Origin: JABURQ01 sp029243145
Lineage (GTDB): Bacteria; Planctomycetota; Planctomycetia; Planctomycetales; Planctomycetaceae
Direction of reading: 5' to 3'
NCBI GenBank assembly: GCA_965660145.1
Contig: CBFHYX010000012.1
Coordinates: forward strand, 86,202-150,201
Length of the DNA: 64,000 nt
Under the pieces are notes generated by a model. That model worked only from the letters and a program-made list of their open reading frames with translations. It was not told where the DNA came from and did no database searches. Made by a program: the position numbers and the translations under genes. Shown here one piece after another: positions 50,575-59,764 of the stretch; positions within the stretch are counted from its first letter, which is position 1, and the number at the start of each line of letters is the position of its first letter.

Positions 50575-52326
50575 TTATAGACGCGATTTGAGGGCTTCGA
50601 GTTCTGCCCGAATTCCTTCGGGAAGCTTCTCTCCAAACATCTTGAAATAATCGGTCTGTGCTTCCACTTCTTCCTGCCATTCCTCGGCATCGACAGAAAA
50701 CAAGAGTTCAACATCGTTCGGATCGAGGCCCAAATTATCAATCTGCATTGTCGCAGGATCTGGCAGGTATCCAATGGGAGTTTCGTGGGCTTCACCCTTC
50801 CCCTCACACCGTTCGACAATCCACTTGAGCACATGCATGTTATCGCCAAAGCCGGGCCAGACAAATTTGCCTTCGCTGTCTTTACGAAACCAATTGACGT
50901 GAAAGACGCGAGGCATCTTCTCGCCCCCGCGTTTGCCCATATCGAGCCAATGCTGCCAGTAATCGGCCATGTGATAACCGCAGAAGGGAAGCATCGCCAT
51001 CGGATCGTGTCTCAGTTCGCCCACCTTCCCTGCGGCAGCGGCAGTTTTCTCACTGGTCATTGTGGCCCCTAAATAGGTTCCATGCTGCCAATTGAATGAC
51101 TCATAGACGAGAGGCGTGGTTGTCGATCGACGACCACCAAAGACAATCGCATCGATGGGAACACCGGCAGAGTTCTCAAAGTCATCCGATATACTAGGAC
51201 ACTGAGCAGCAGGTGCCGTAAACCGACTATTGGGGTGTGCGGCTTTATCTCCCGACTCGGGTGTCCACGGATTGCCCTTCCAATCAATGGCGGAAGCGGG
51301 AGGCTCTTCAGTCAACCCTTCCCACCAAATCGTGTTATCGGGACACAACGCCACGTTTGTGAACAACGTATTTGAACGGCAAGAAAGTAGCGCGTTTGGG
51401 TTGGTCTCCATACTTGTCCCGGGTGCGACACCGAAGAACCCAAATTCAGGATTGATGGCATAGAGTCGACCATCCGGTCCAAACTTCAACCAGGCAATGT
51501 CATCACCGACCGTTTCGACTTTCCATCCCGCATCGAGAAACTCTTGAGGAGGAACAAGCATCGCCAGATTCGTCTTACCACATGCGGAAGGAAACGCGGC
51601 GCAAATATGACTCTTCTTCCCTTCGGGAGATGTGATCCCGAGAATCAACATATGCTCGGCCATCCACCCTTCTCGTTTCCCCAGCACACTTGCTAGACGA
51701 AGTGCAAAACACTTCTTTCCCAAGAGCGCATTCCCACCATAGTTGGACGAGAAACTCATAATGAGATTTTCATCGGGAAAATGAGAAATGTATCGTTGCT
51801 CGGGGTCGAGTTGACCGGTTGAGTGAAGTCCTTTAACAAACTCCCCATCCTCACCAAGTTCATCGAGCGCAATTTGTCCCATACGAGTCATGATACGCAT
51901 GTTGGCAACAACATAAGGACTATCGGTAATCTCGATTCCCACTTTCGACATCGCCGACCCGGCTGGCCCCATCAAATAGGGAATGACGTACATCACACGT
52001 CCCTGCATGCACTCTTCAAACAGCGGATCAATCACCGCATGCATTTCTGCAGGTGCCATCCAGTTATTAGTTGGGCCGGCATCCTCTTTTTTGCCGGAAC
52101 AAATAAAAGTCCGTCCCTCTACGCGGGCGACATCGTTGATATCACTCCGTGCCAAATAACTATTAGGATGTTTGTTCCCATCCAACATAGTGAGAGTGCC
52201 ATCGGAAACCATCAACTCATAGAGAGTATTGATTTCACTTTCAGAGCCATCACACCAATGAATACTGTCGGGAGTCGTGATCTGGGCCACTTCCTGTACC
52301 CAGTCCTCAAGTGCCTGATGTGCCAT
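50575..52326 (-). CDS. pckG: phosphoenolpyruvate carboxykinase (GTP)
   Basis: This enzyme converts oxaloacetate and GTP to phosphoenolpyruvate, CO2 and GDP, the first committed step of gluconeogenesis. Motifs: GSAMSKVGIEITDSPYVVAN (about 123-142), the kinase-1 P-loop FPSACGKTNLAML (245-257), GDDIAWLKFGPDGRLYAINP (274-293) and FGGRRSTTTPLVYES. The 583-residue length fits the GTP class rather than the shorter ATP class. AAGGAAGGGA lies just before the ATG. It probably heads a unit with the M28 gene. Confidence 0.96.
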   Translation of the reverse strand: MAHQALEDWVQEVAQITTPDSIHWCDGSESEINTLYELMVSDGTLTMLDGNKHPNSYLARSDINDVARVEGRTFICSGKKEDAGPTNNWMAPAEMHAVIDPLFEECMQGRVMYVIPYLMGPAGSAMSKVGIEITDSPYVVANMRIMTRMGQIALDELGEDGEFVKGLHSTGQLDPEQRYISHFPDENLIMSFSSNYGGNALLGKKCFALRLASVLGKREGWMAEHMLILGITSPEGKKSHICAAFPSACGKTNLAMLVPPQEFLDAGWKVETVGDDIAWLKFGPDGRLYAINPEFGFFGVAPGTSMETNPNALLSCRSNTLFTNVALCPDNTIWWEGLTEEPPASAIDWKGNPWTPESGDKAAHPNSRFTAPAAQCPSISDDFENSAGVPIDAIVFGGRRSTTTPLVYESFNWQHGTYLGATMTSEKTAAAAGKVGELRHDPMAMLPFCGYHMADYWQHWLDMGKRGGEKMPRVFHVNWFRKDSEGKFVWPGFGDNMHVLKWIVERCEGKGEAHETPIGYLPDPATMQIDNLGLDPNDVELLFSVDAEEWQEEVEAQTDYFKMFGEKLPEGIRAELEALKSRL

Positions 52327-52475
52327 TCCCTTCCTTCAATCCTTGCATTGCCATTTATGAAGCCTATCCGTCTGGTAATACAGAGGATATGCCTCTTGTT
52401 GGCATGTCGCAAGGTGTGTTAAGGAACTACTGAGTGTTTCCCGCGGGAAACAGGAGTCATGTCACCGGCATATTG

Positions 52476-53459
52476 TTAATTATTTCGAGCCGCAATCGGT
52501 GATTCGTGTCGCCCCATCAATGAACTGAGATACAACAAATTGGAATCCGCGGGCGAAGAAACAGCCATCTGATGATGGGCGGCCTTCAAAAGATCCCGAC
52601 GACTCACCTGACCTGTCAGGTGTTCTCCATTGATGACTGGTAACCGTCGATAGGGTGTGGAGCGAAAGAGTTGGGCCAGAGATAATAGATCATCCTGTTC
52701 GCTCACGGTTTTTGCAGCCGTATCCATAAATTCGAAAATGCGCGGAGGCCGTTTATTCAAAGAGGCTTCCGTAAGATTGACGGTCTCGACAGCATGAGCT
52801 GGACGGTCGAATACTGTGTTCTCGTTCCAGACCTCTTCAGTAAGTCGAATTTGAGTGTTCAAGACATCACGACGACTGATTTGGCCGACCAGTTTTTCGT
52901 CTCGTAACACGATCAACCGACGGTACGGAGTCTCCAGAAAAATGCGAGCAATCGTCAACAGATCGGTGTGTTCGTGAATCACACGCCCCCGATCAGCATC
53001 CATAAACGAACTGACTCGAGTTGTCGGCAATTCCGAATAGGCCGACTCGATCACCACATCCATACTTCCCTTTTCAGAGAAGACACCAATATAGTCACCC
53101 TCAGCATCAAGAACCGGTGCTCCCGAAATACGATTTTTCAAGAGATAGCCAATCGCATCGAACACATCAATCTCGGGTGTCAGTGTGACCAACCTGGTCT
53201 GCATGATGTCCATCGCCCGCACGCGACGAATTCGCTCAGATTTGCCTCGTTCGGTCGCCAGGCGGGCCGCCTTGGAAAGAAGATTCATGCAACACTTCTC
53301 GGAGAATACACCTTGATAGACACCGTGTTGATCAATCACCGGTGCTCCAGAGATTCGACACTTCAATAACTGTCGGATACCCTGTAAAACATTTTGCTCC
53401 GGCTGCAGCGTGTGTAGTTTCTTCACCATAATATCATCAGCTAAGCGCGGCTTCGACAT
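52476..53459 (-). CDS. four-CBS-domain protein
   Basis: A 327-residue cytoplasmic protein made of four CBS repeats in two Bateman modules. The repeats are clear: SGAPVIDQHGVYQGVFSEK and SGAPVLDAEGDYIGVFSEKG, then TPYRRLIVLRDEKLVGQISR and TPYRRLPVINGEHLTGQVSR. CBS modules sense adenine nucleotides or bind cyclic dinucleotides; which ligand applies here is unknown. No effector domain is attached. AGGAG eight bases upstream supports the ATG at 53459. Confidence 0.87.
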   Translation of the reverse strand: MSKPRLADDIMVKKLHTLQPEQNVLQGIRQLLKCRISGAPVIDQHGVYQGVFSEKCCMNLLSKAARLATERGKSERIRRVRAMDIMQTRLVTLTPEIDVFDAIGYLLKNRISGAPVLDAEGDYIGVFSEKGSMDVVIESAYSELPTTRVSSFMDADRGRVIHEHTDLLTIARIFLETPYRRLIVLRDEKLVGQISRRDVLNTQIRLTEEVWNENTVFDRPAHAVETVNLTEASLNKRPPRIFEFMDTAAKTVSEQDDLLSLAQLFRSTPYRRLPVINGEHLTGQVSRRDLLKAAHHQMAVSSPADSNLLYLSSLMGRHESPIAARNN

Positions 53460-54050
53460 AGCGAATCTCCTATTCCATTAGCATGAAGGCTGGCGTCTCC
53501 TGGATTTCTGCTGTGAACCTCTTTTTATGATTGATCTCAAAACGGATCATTTGTTGAGCGAACGAGATACAACCGCTTGAGAAATCGAGATAGCAACGAT
53601 GAACTCTCTAGAAAAACATATGCCGATTGACATATTTGAATTTCTCAAGATTAGGAATCCTCGACTCGGATAGCAAGATATTTTTTCACCGTCGGGTTAT
53701 GACCTGAAATTCCAAGACTTACGTTTTCAAACACTCTGTCACGCTTTCATTTCTGTTAAAGCATTTATTGAGTTACACTTACAACTACCGTTGGAGGACC
53801 ACCTGTCTGACAAACTGTTGAAATGAAACCAGACAAGATTTGATCCCACCTGCCTTCAGGAGTACAATTAAGTCCTTATCAGCAGAGACCTTTTTGTACC
53901 TCGTGTCGGGAAAAGCCCGAAATTTCGGGTTTCTGCGCAAATCACCATAATAGAAGCCCACCTCAACCGTGATCCCGCCCGGGTGATAGCCCACAATGAG
54001 GACAGCAGTCCTACCAAATCAGTTATATGCAATTTGAAACGGATGTCTGA
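53460..54050. other. intergenic region (591 bp)
   Basis: No gene is convincing here. A 69-codon frame on the minus strand (53785-53994, GTG start) lacks a ribosome binding site and family resemblance. Structures seen: the perfect 14-base palindrome CCCGAAATTTCGGG at 53916-53929 and the inverted repeat AGGAC...GTCCT at about 53999-54012. The region must hold the start signals for the CBS gene (minus) and for the dehydrogenase-led operon (plus). Part of it may be a decayed gene. Confidence 0.45.
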
Positions 54051-55235
54051 ATGAGTGCGTCTGCCGATACAACATCTTCAATTATACCAATGATCGACTA
54101 TCAACCCCGCACCCGCCTGATCTTCGGACCGGGAACGATGGGATTGATCGGCAAGGTATCGAAAGAGGTTGGAGGAAAGCGTGTCCTGCTGGTCACCGAT
54201 GCGGGACTCCGAAAAACGGGACAAGTTGATCGAGCCACGGCACTCATTGAAGAAGAAGGCTTACATGTCACCATCTTTGACGAGGTTCGCCCCAACCCCA
54301 CCACAGAGGATGTCGCAAAGGGGCTTGCGGTTGCCAAAGAGGTCAACGCCGAACAAATCATCGGCTTCGGAGGTGGCAGCAGCCTTGATTGCGCGAAGGG
54401 TATCAACTTCCTGTTCACCAATGGTGGACGTATGGAGGATTATTGGGGCGTTGGTAAGGCCAAGCAGCCAATGCTTCCGCTCATTGCAATTCCAACCACT
54501 TCTGGAACCGGTAGCGAAGCACAATCCTTCGCTTTGATCGCGAATCCCGACACACACATGAAGATGGCTTGCGGCGACAAAAAAGCCGCCTGCAAAGTGG
54601 CCATTCTCGATCCTGAACTTACGGTTAGCATGCCAGTTTCAGTAACGGCCAATACTGGCATCGATGCCATCACTCATGCCGTTGAAAGCTATGTCACCAA
54701 TCGCAGAACTCCTATCTCGAATTTGTTTGCCGCAGAAGCCTGGCGTCTACTCCATCAGGGGTTCACAGATATCTTCAAACAAGCAGATGACGTTGAGGCC
54801 CGCGGCCAAATGCAACTCGGCGCCTACTACGCCGGAGCTGCCATTGAAAATTCCATGCTGGGTGCCGCCCATTCATGTGCGAATCCGCTGTCAGCACATT
54901 TCGGAACCACGCACGGCATCGCCGTCGGTGTCATGCTTCCGCATGTGATCCGATTTAATGCCAAAGTCGCCCGTCAATGGTATGGAGAACTGGCTGAAAT
55001 CGCCGGTCTTTGTGATCAGAAAGACCCCGAAGCCTCAGAAATACTCGCCGATTATATCGTCTCATTGATTGATTCGAGCGGAAGCCCGACATCCTTGAAA
55101 GCCTGTCATGTGGATCGCGAATTGATTCCGAAACTGGCATCAGAAGCCTCGCAACAATGGACGGCTCAATTCAATCCGCGCGAGATCACTGCACCCGATT
55201 TTGAGGAGCTATATCGATGCGCTCTCGATACATAA
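54051..55235 (+). CDS. iron-containing alcohol dehydrogenase
   Basis: A 394-residue group III (iron-type) alcohol dehydrogenase. The nucleotide-binding loop is IIGFGGGSSLDCAKG; metal ligands are in TGIDAITHAVESYV and AAHSCANPLSAHFGTTHGIA; PTTSGTGSEAQSFA is conserved. It probably oxidises or reduces an alcohol or aldehyde with NAD(P). It heads a same-strand run with tight spacing (19-base overlap, then 31, 54 and 92 bases), which suggests that it belongs to one pathway with the radical SAM and flavin enzymes downstream. Confidence 0.93.
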   Translation: MSASADTTSSIIPMIDYQPRTRLIFGPGTMGLIGKVSKEVGGKRVLLVTDAGLRKTGQVDRATALIEEEGLHVTIFDEVRPNPTTEDVAKGLAVAKEVNAEQIIGFGGGSSLDCAKGINFLFTNGGRMEDYWGVGKAKQPMLPLIAIPTTSGTGSEAQSFALIANPDTHMKMACGDKKAACKVAILDPELTVSMPVSVTANTGIDAITHAVESYVTNRRTPISNLFAAEAWRLLHQGFTDIFKQADDVEARGQMQLGAYYAGAAIENSMLGAAHSCANPLSAHFGTTHGIAVGVMLPHVIRFNAKVARQWYGELAEIAGLCDQKDPEASEILADYIVSLIDSSGSPTSLKACHVDRELIPKLASEASQQWTAQFNPREITAPDFEELYRCALDT

Positions 55236-56404
55236 GCATCTGCATGATAACCGCCGCGTTCTTATCAATCGGTGAGATTGTCTCCAATGCCGACGAGAAA
55301 TCGCCGACGATCAGTAAACCCTCCAAAACGAGTTGGGCCTCTTTTCGTAACGGAGAACAACAACGAGGAGTCGCAGGCTCCAAACTGCCCGACAAACTGG
55401 AACTCCTCTGGACATACGACACAGAGTTTGGTGTCTCGGGAACCTCGTGTATTGTAGGCAATCAGGTATATGTCCCCACGATTGACGGCCTGCTGCTCTG
55501 TTTGAATCGCGATACGGGATCCCTGATCTGGAAATATCGTTCCATCGAAAGTGAGGACCCGAAATCATTCGCTCCAGGATTTAAGGCAGCTCCTCTGATC
55601 ACCGATCAATTCGCTTTGGTCGGTGATGAAGACGGCGTTTTTCACGCAGTCGATCGAAACACCGGGAAAAAGGCATGGTCGTTTGCGTCTGAAGCCGAGA
55701 TTGCCGGTGGCGCAAATCTTTCGGGTGACAAAGTCATTTTCGGATCACACGATAGTCATCTTTATTGCCTCAACCTCAGTGATGGAAAGTTCAACTGGAA
55801 GTTTCAAACCCAGGACCGCGTCAATTGCGCTCCCGCGATTGCCGACGGCCATACGTTTATCTCAGGTTGTGACGAACATTTACGAGTGATCTCGATTGAT
55901 GAAGGGAAACAGATTGCCGACATTCCCTTAAATTCTTTCCTCATTGCCTCGCCTGCCCTGTGGGACAACATTCTGTATGTGGGAACTTATGGGAGTGAAG
56001 TGGTTGCTTTGGACTGGAAAAAGACGGAATACGAGTGGAAATTTCGAGACGGAAAGAAAGAATTCCCCTATCACAGTTCTGCTGCCATTACTGAAAAATA
56101 TCTCATCGTGGGAGGTCGCGATAAAGAATTGCATTGCCTCGACCGAAACACCGGCAAAGAGATCTGGAAATTTCCGACTCGTGCCGGAATCGACAGCTCA
56201 CCGGCCATCGTCGGAGACAGAGTCTTCTTTGGATCCTCAGACGGAAATCTGTATGGTGTGAGTATTGTTTCTGGCAAAGAAGTCTTCAAACACAACGCCG
56301 GACGCGACATCACTGCCGGACCGGCCATTGGTGAAAATGTTTTGGTCGTCGGTACTGAAGGTAACCGCGGCAAGATATTTTGTTTCGGCAAGAAACTCGA
56401 GTAG
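55217..56404 (+). CDS. secreted PQQ-binding-like beta-propeller protein
   Basis: A 395-residue protein with a signal peptide (MRSRYISICMITAAFLSIGEIVSNA) and about seven propeller blades with endings like CLNRDTGSLIWKYRS, VDRNTGKKAWSFAS, LNLSDGKFNWKFQTQD and LDRNTGKEIWKFPTR. Its start lies 19 bases inside the dehydrogenase gene, with GGAG upstream, so expression is coupled. Unlike the propeller at 33765, it lacks the DWPAFRG opening. The ligand and role are unknown; in this operon it could be a redox or substrate-binding partner. Confidence 0.87.
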   Translation: MRSRYISICMITAAFLSIGEIVSNADEKSPTISKPSKTSWASFRNGEQQRGVAGSKLPDKLELLWTYDTEFGVSGTSCIVGNQVYVPTIDGLLLCLNRDTGSLIWKYRSIESEDPKSFAPGFKAAPLITDQFALVGDEDGVFHAVDRNTGKKAWSFASEAEIAGGANLSGDKVIFGSHDSHLYCLNLSDGKFNWKFQTQDRVNCAPAIADGHTFISGCDEHLRVISIDEGKQIADIPLNSFLIASPALWDNILYVGTYGSEVVALDWKKTEYEWKFRDGKKEFPYHSSAAITEKYLIVGGRDKELHCLDRNTGKEIWKFPTRAGIDSSPAIVGDRVFFGSSDGNLYGVSIVSGKEVFKHNAGRDITAGPAIGENVLVVGTEGNRGKIFCFGKKLE

Positions 56405-56435
56405 TCTTTTTTTAATCTCAGAAAGTGAGTTATTC

Positions 56436-57746
56436 ATGGCGACCGATACTTCAACAACTACGGAAGTCGGAAGCTATTTCATCTCGAACTATCCGCCTTT
56501 CTCTCTCTGGTCCAAAGAGCAAGTCCCTGCCGCACTCGATGCGCTGTCGAATCCTCCCCAACATAAGCGACCACTGGGGCTTTATATTCACATTCCGTTC
56601 TGTCGGAAACGCTGCAAGTTCTGTTACTTTCGCGTCTATATTCAGCAGAATGCGAAGACCATCGAAGAGTATGTGCAGGCTGTTATCGCCGAAAACAAAA
56701 TACTGTCTGAGCAGGCTGGGATTGCAGGCCGTAAACTGAAATTTGTCTATTTTGGCGGAGGCACCCCGTCATACCTAAGCTCCAAGCAGTTGCTCTCCCT
56801 CCGCGAGCGGATGAGCGAATATGTCACTTGGGATGAAGCAGAGGAAGTCACCTTCGAATGTGAACCAGGGACGTTGAGTCTGGAAAAAGTCAAAACGCTG
56901 AAAGAAATCGGCGTGACCCGAATTTCACTCGGCATTGAAAACTTTGACGATGCAATCCTAGAAGCAAACGGCCGAGCACACCTCTCCCCCGAAGTGCTCA
57001 AGGCGTACGGATGGCTTCAGGAAGTCGGCTTTCCGCAGGTCAACATTGACCTGATTGCCGGAATGATCGGCGAGACCGATAAGAACTGGGACATCTGCGT
57101 GGAAAAAGCCCGCGATCTCGATCCCGATAATATCACCATCTATCAAATGGAACTCCCCCACAACACGATCATCTCAAAAGAGATCAAAGAGCTGGGAATC
57201 ACGTCGCCCATTGCGAATTGGCCCACCAAACGACGCTGGGTCTCCGAGGCGATGGATACGCTTTCTGAAGCAGGTTTCAAAGCTTCCAGCGGTAATGAAT
57301 TGGTCAAAGATCTGGAAAAGGATAAGTTTGTCTATCGCGACAATCTCTTCCGCGGCTCGGATCTTCTGGCGACGGGAGTCTCTTCCTTCGGGCAATTCCA
57401 AGGTGTTCAATACCAGAATTTCGACCAAATCGAGCAGTACATGCAAACGGTCCAAAATGGTCAGCTGCCCATCAATCGAGCATTGGTTCCGACAGATCAT
57501 CAGGTTCTCATTCGTGAATTCGTCTTGCAACTCAAAGAAGGTCAGATTGATGCGGATGACTTCAGAGCGAAGTTCAATGTCGATGTACTCGAAGAGTTTT
57601 CCACGCCTCTCGCCAATCAACAGGCTGCCGGATATCTGACTGTCGAAGGGGATCAAATCAAACTCACTCGCAAGGGTTTATTGCAGGCTGATAGCCTGCT
57701 CCCCGAATACTTTGAAGAGAAGCATCGAGCGGTCCGCTATACCTGA
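56436..57746 (+). CDS. HemN/HemW-like radical SAM protein
   Basis: A 436-residue class C-type radical SAM protein. The [4Fe-4S] cysteines are C56-x3-C60-x2-C63 in IPFCRKRCKFCYF. Next come FVYFGGGTPSYLSSKQ, VTRISLGIENFDDAILEANGR (HemW has GVQSFDD here) and, in the HemN C-terminal domain, DLLATGVSSFGQFQGVQYQN. It is clearly related to oxygen-independent coproporphyrinogen oxidase and haem chaperones but differs at several signature positions; a tailoring role is as likely as haem synthesis. The frame is open from 56265, but the ATG at 56436 is the probable start, 31 bases after the propeller gene. Confidence 0.85.
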   Translation: MATDTSTTTEVGSYFISNYPPFSLWSKEQVPAALDALSNPPQHKRPLGLYIHIPFCRKRCKFCYFRVYIQQNAKTIEEYVQAVIAENKILSEQAGIAGRKLKFVYFGGGTPSYLSSKQLLSLRERMSEYVTWDEAEEVTFECEPGTLSLEKVKTLKEIGVTRISLGIENFDDAILEANGRAHLSPEVLKAYGWLQEVGFPQVNIDLIAGMIGETDKNWDICVEKARDLDPDNITIYQMELPHNTIISKEIKELGITSPIANWPTKRRWVSEAMDTLSEAGFKASSGNELVKDLEKDKFVYRDNLFRGSDLLATGVSSFGQFQGVQYQNFDQIEQYMQTVQNGQLPINRALVPTDHQVLIREFVLQLKEGQIDADDFRAKFNVDVLEEFSTPLANQQAAGYLTVEGDQIKLTRKGLLQADSLLPEYFEEKHRAVRYT

Positions 57747-57800
57747 TCTCATGAACTCTCTGATGCCTCTACTGACTCTCACACTCAGGATGAATTTCAA

Positions 57801-58337
57801 GTGAACCCACTGGTTGAACTCAAAGCATTGACCGATCTGTTTCCCGATGAGGATCCATTATTTTCCAAAGCCGAACATTGTCCGTCATCCCTCACCCCCG
57901 AGCCTTACAAATCCATGCTGGTCCACGAACACCACATGACCGTGACAATGGAGAAGTATCATCACTCACCCGTTGAAGTGCGGGTTTTGGATCGGAAAGA
58001 CTCTGAAGGTCTTTACTGTCGAAAGATCGTTCTCGTGAAAGAGGGAACCAATGAAGTTGTGCAGTTTGGGATTGTGAAATTCAATTTTGAATATGTCACT
58101 CCCCAGGTCAAGGACGAGATTATCGCCGAAAATATTCCGCTCGGGCGAGTCCTTATCAACCACAACGTACTGAGACACATCGATTTAGGGGCAATTATCA
58201 AGTTTGAAGCCGGACCGGGACTTGCCAACTATCTTAAAATGAACGAGCAGGAGGAAACCTACGGGCGAATGGCGACAATCTTCTGCAATCATCAGCCAGC
58301 CGTTGATTTATTGGAAATTTCGAGACCTCTCTCCTAA
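57801..58337 (+). CDS. DUF98/UbiC-like (chorismate lyase-related) protein
   Basis: A 178-residue protein whose central part (MTVTMEKYHHSPVEVRVLD, RKIVLVKEGTNEVVQFGIV) and C-terminal PLGRVLINHNVLR resemble the DUF98 branch of the chorismate lyase fold, which releases 4-hydroxybenzoate from chorismate. The match is by eye and tentative. The start is GTG, with AGGA about 11 bases before it; the nearby ATG is out of frame. It lies between the radical SAM and flavin-enzyme genes, which would fit an aromatic precursor pathway. Confidence 0.65.
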   Translation: MNPLVELKALTDLFPDEDPLFSKAEHCPSSLTPEPYKSMLVHEHHMTVTMEKYHHSPVEVRVLDRKDSEGLYCRKIVLVKEGTNEVVQFGIVKFNFEYVTPQVKDEIIAENIPLGRVLINHNVLRHIDLGAIIKFEAGPGLANYLKMNEQEETYGRMATIFCNHQPAVDLLEISRPLS

Positions 58338-58429
58338 AATTTAATATCACGCCATACAAATAACTGACAATTAAAGAATTCGTGATTTTGGCAAACAACA
58401 TCAACGCTGATCCGATGGATGGATAACTC

Positions 58430-59746
58430 ATGATTACGACGACTCCCAAAGAATACGGACCGCAACCAACATTACAGCAAGAGTACGATGTCATCGTCAT
58501 GGGAGCTGGCCCCGGTGGAGCGGTCTCTGCCGCCCTCATCGCAGAAGCGGGACTCTCAGTGTTACTATTGGATCGTTCAGAGTTTCCACGCTTCCATGTC
58601 GGCGAGTCACTTATTCCCGAAACATACTGGACCTTGAAACGCTTGGGTTTACTCGAAAAACTGAAGGCCAGCAATTTCCCCCGTAAGCATTCCGTACAGT
58701 TCGTTTCAGACGGACACAAAGAGTCGGCGCCTTTCTATTTCGAAGACTACAACCCGCATGAATGCTCGGTCACTTGGCAAGTTGAACGAGGAATCTTTGA
58801 TCAAATGCTGACTGACAAGGCGGTCGAGAACGGCACTGTCTTTCGAACAGACGCCTCGGTCATGGATGTACTATTTGAAGGAGATCGCGCAACGGGAGTG
58901 AAAGTTAAACTCTCAACCGAAGAACAGAATCCCGTTCGCAAAATCAGATCTCAGGTTGTCGTGGACTCCACAGGACAGTCGTCATTTCTCGTGAATCGAT
59001 TAGGCCTTAAAGATACCGACCCGTGCCTCAAAAAAGGAACAATCTGGTCCTACTTCAAAGGCGCTCTTCGTGACGAAGGACGCGATGAAGGAGCCACGAT
59101 TATTCTGCAAACGGAAGGTAAGAAATCATGGTTTTGGTATATCCCACTTAGCGACGATATCGTCAGTGTAGGATGTACTGGCGACATGCAATACCTGTTT
59201 GATAAGTCACGCGGGAAGCCGGAAGAGGTCTGGGCTGAAGAACTCGAACGCTGTCCGGCCCTCAAACGTAGGCTCGAAAACGCCCAACAGTGCGAAAACT
59301 TTTATGTCACGAAAGATTATTCCTACAAAGCCACGCAACCGGCTGGCCCCGGATGGGTTCTCGTAGGAGATGCCAGTGGCTTCATCGATCCCTGCTATTC
59401 CACCGGAGTTTTCTTAGCGCTCAAGTCGGGTGAATTCGCAGCAGATGCAATTATAGAAGGATTCCAGAAAGACGATCTGTCAGGCACACAACTCTCCAGT
59501 TGGCGGGAAACCTACAACAAAGGCGTTGAGAACTTTCGACGCCTTGTTTACGCGTTTTACACGCCTGGATTCAGCTTTGGTTCTTTTTTGAAAATGCACC
59601 CCCAATATAAATCACACATGGTCGACATTCTGATTGGTGACGTCTTCAAAGACGGGGTCGATGAAATCTTCCGAGAGATGAATCCAGTCGTCCGGCTAGC
59701 TCTCAAGTCACATAACGCGATGACCGACTCAACCAAAACACCGTAA
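58430..59746 (+). CDS. flavin-dependent halogenase-like oxidoreductase
   Basis: A 438-residue FAD enzyme of the tryptophan-halogenase/geranylgeranyl-reductase superfamily. The FAD motif is DVIVMGAGPGGAVSAALIA, then FPRFHVGESLIPETYW, and the motif WFWYIP (about residues 234-239) matches the WxWxIP signature of flavin halogenases. GWVLVGDASGFIDPCYSTGV is the second FAD motif. Whether it halogenates or only oxidises or reduces its substrate cannot be read from the sequence. It is the last gene of the run, ending 18 bases from the convergent thiL. Confidence 0.85.
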   Translation: MITTTPKEYGPQPTLQQEYDVIVMGAGPGGAVSAALIAEAGLSVLLLDRSEFPRFHVGESLIPETYWTLKRLGLLEKLKASNFPRKHSVQFVSDGHKESAPFYFEDYNPHECSVTWQVERGIFDQMLTDKAVENGTVFRTDASVMDVLFEGDRATGVKVKLSTEEQNPVRKIRSQVVVDSTGQSSFLVNRLGLKDTDPCLKKGTIWSYFKGALRDEGRDEGATIILQTEGKKSWFWYIPLSDDIVSVGCTGDMQYLFDKSRGKPEEVWAEELERCPALKRRLENAQQCENFYVTKDYSYKATQPAGPGWVLVGDASGFIDPCYSTGVFLALKSGEFAADAIIEGFQKDDLSGTQLSSWRETYNKGVENFRRLVYAFYTPGFSFGSFLKMHPQYKSHMVDILIGDVFKDGVDEIFREMNPVVRLALKSHNAMTDSTKTP

Positions 59747-59764
59747 TATATTCTTCAAACTGAT

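Noticed and set aside
51823..52422. 199-codon plus-strand frame
   Set aside because: Antisense to PEP carboxykinase, which carries all its catalytic motifs.
53785..53994. 69-codon minus-strand frame with a GTG start
   Set aside because: No ribosome binding site and no family resemblance; kept only as a possible remnant in the intergenic entry.
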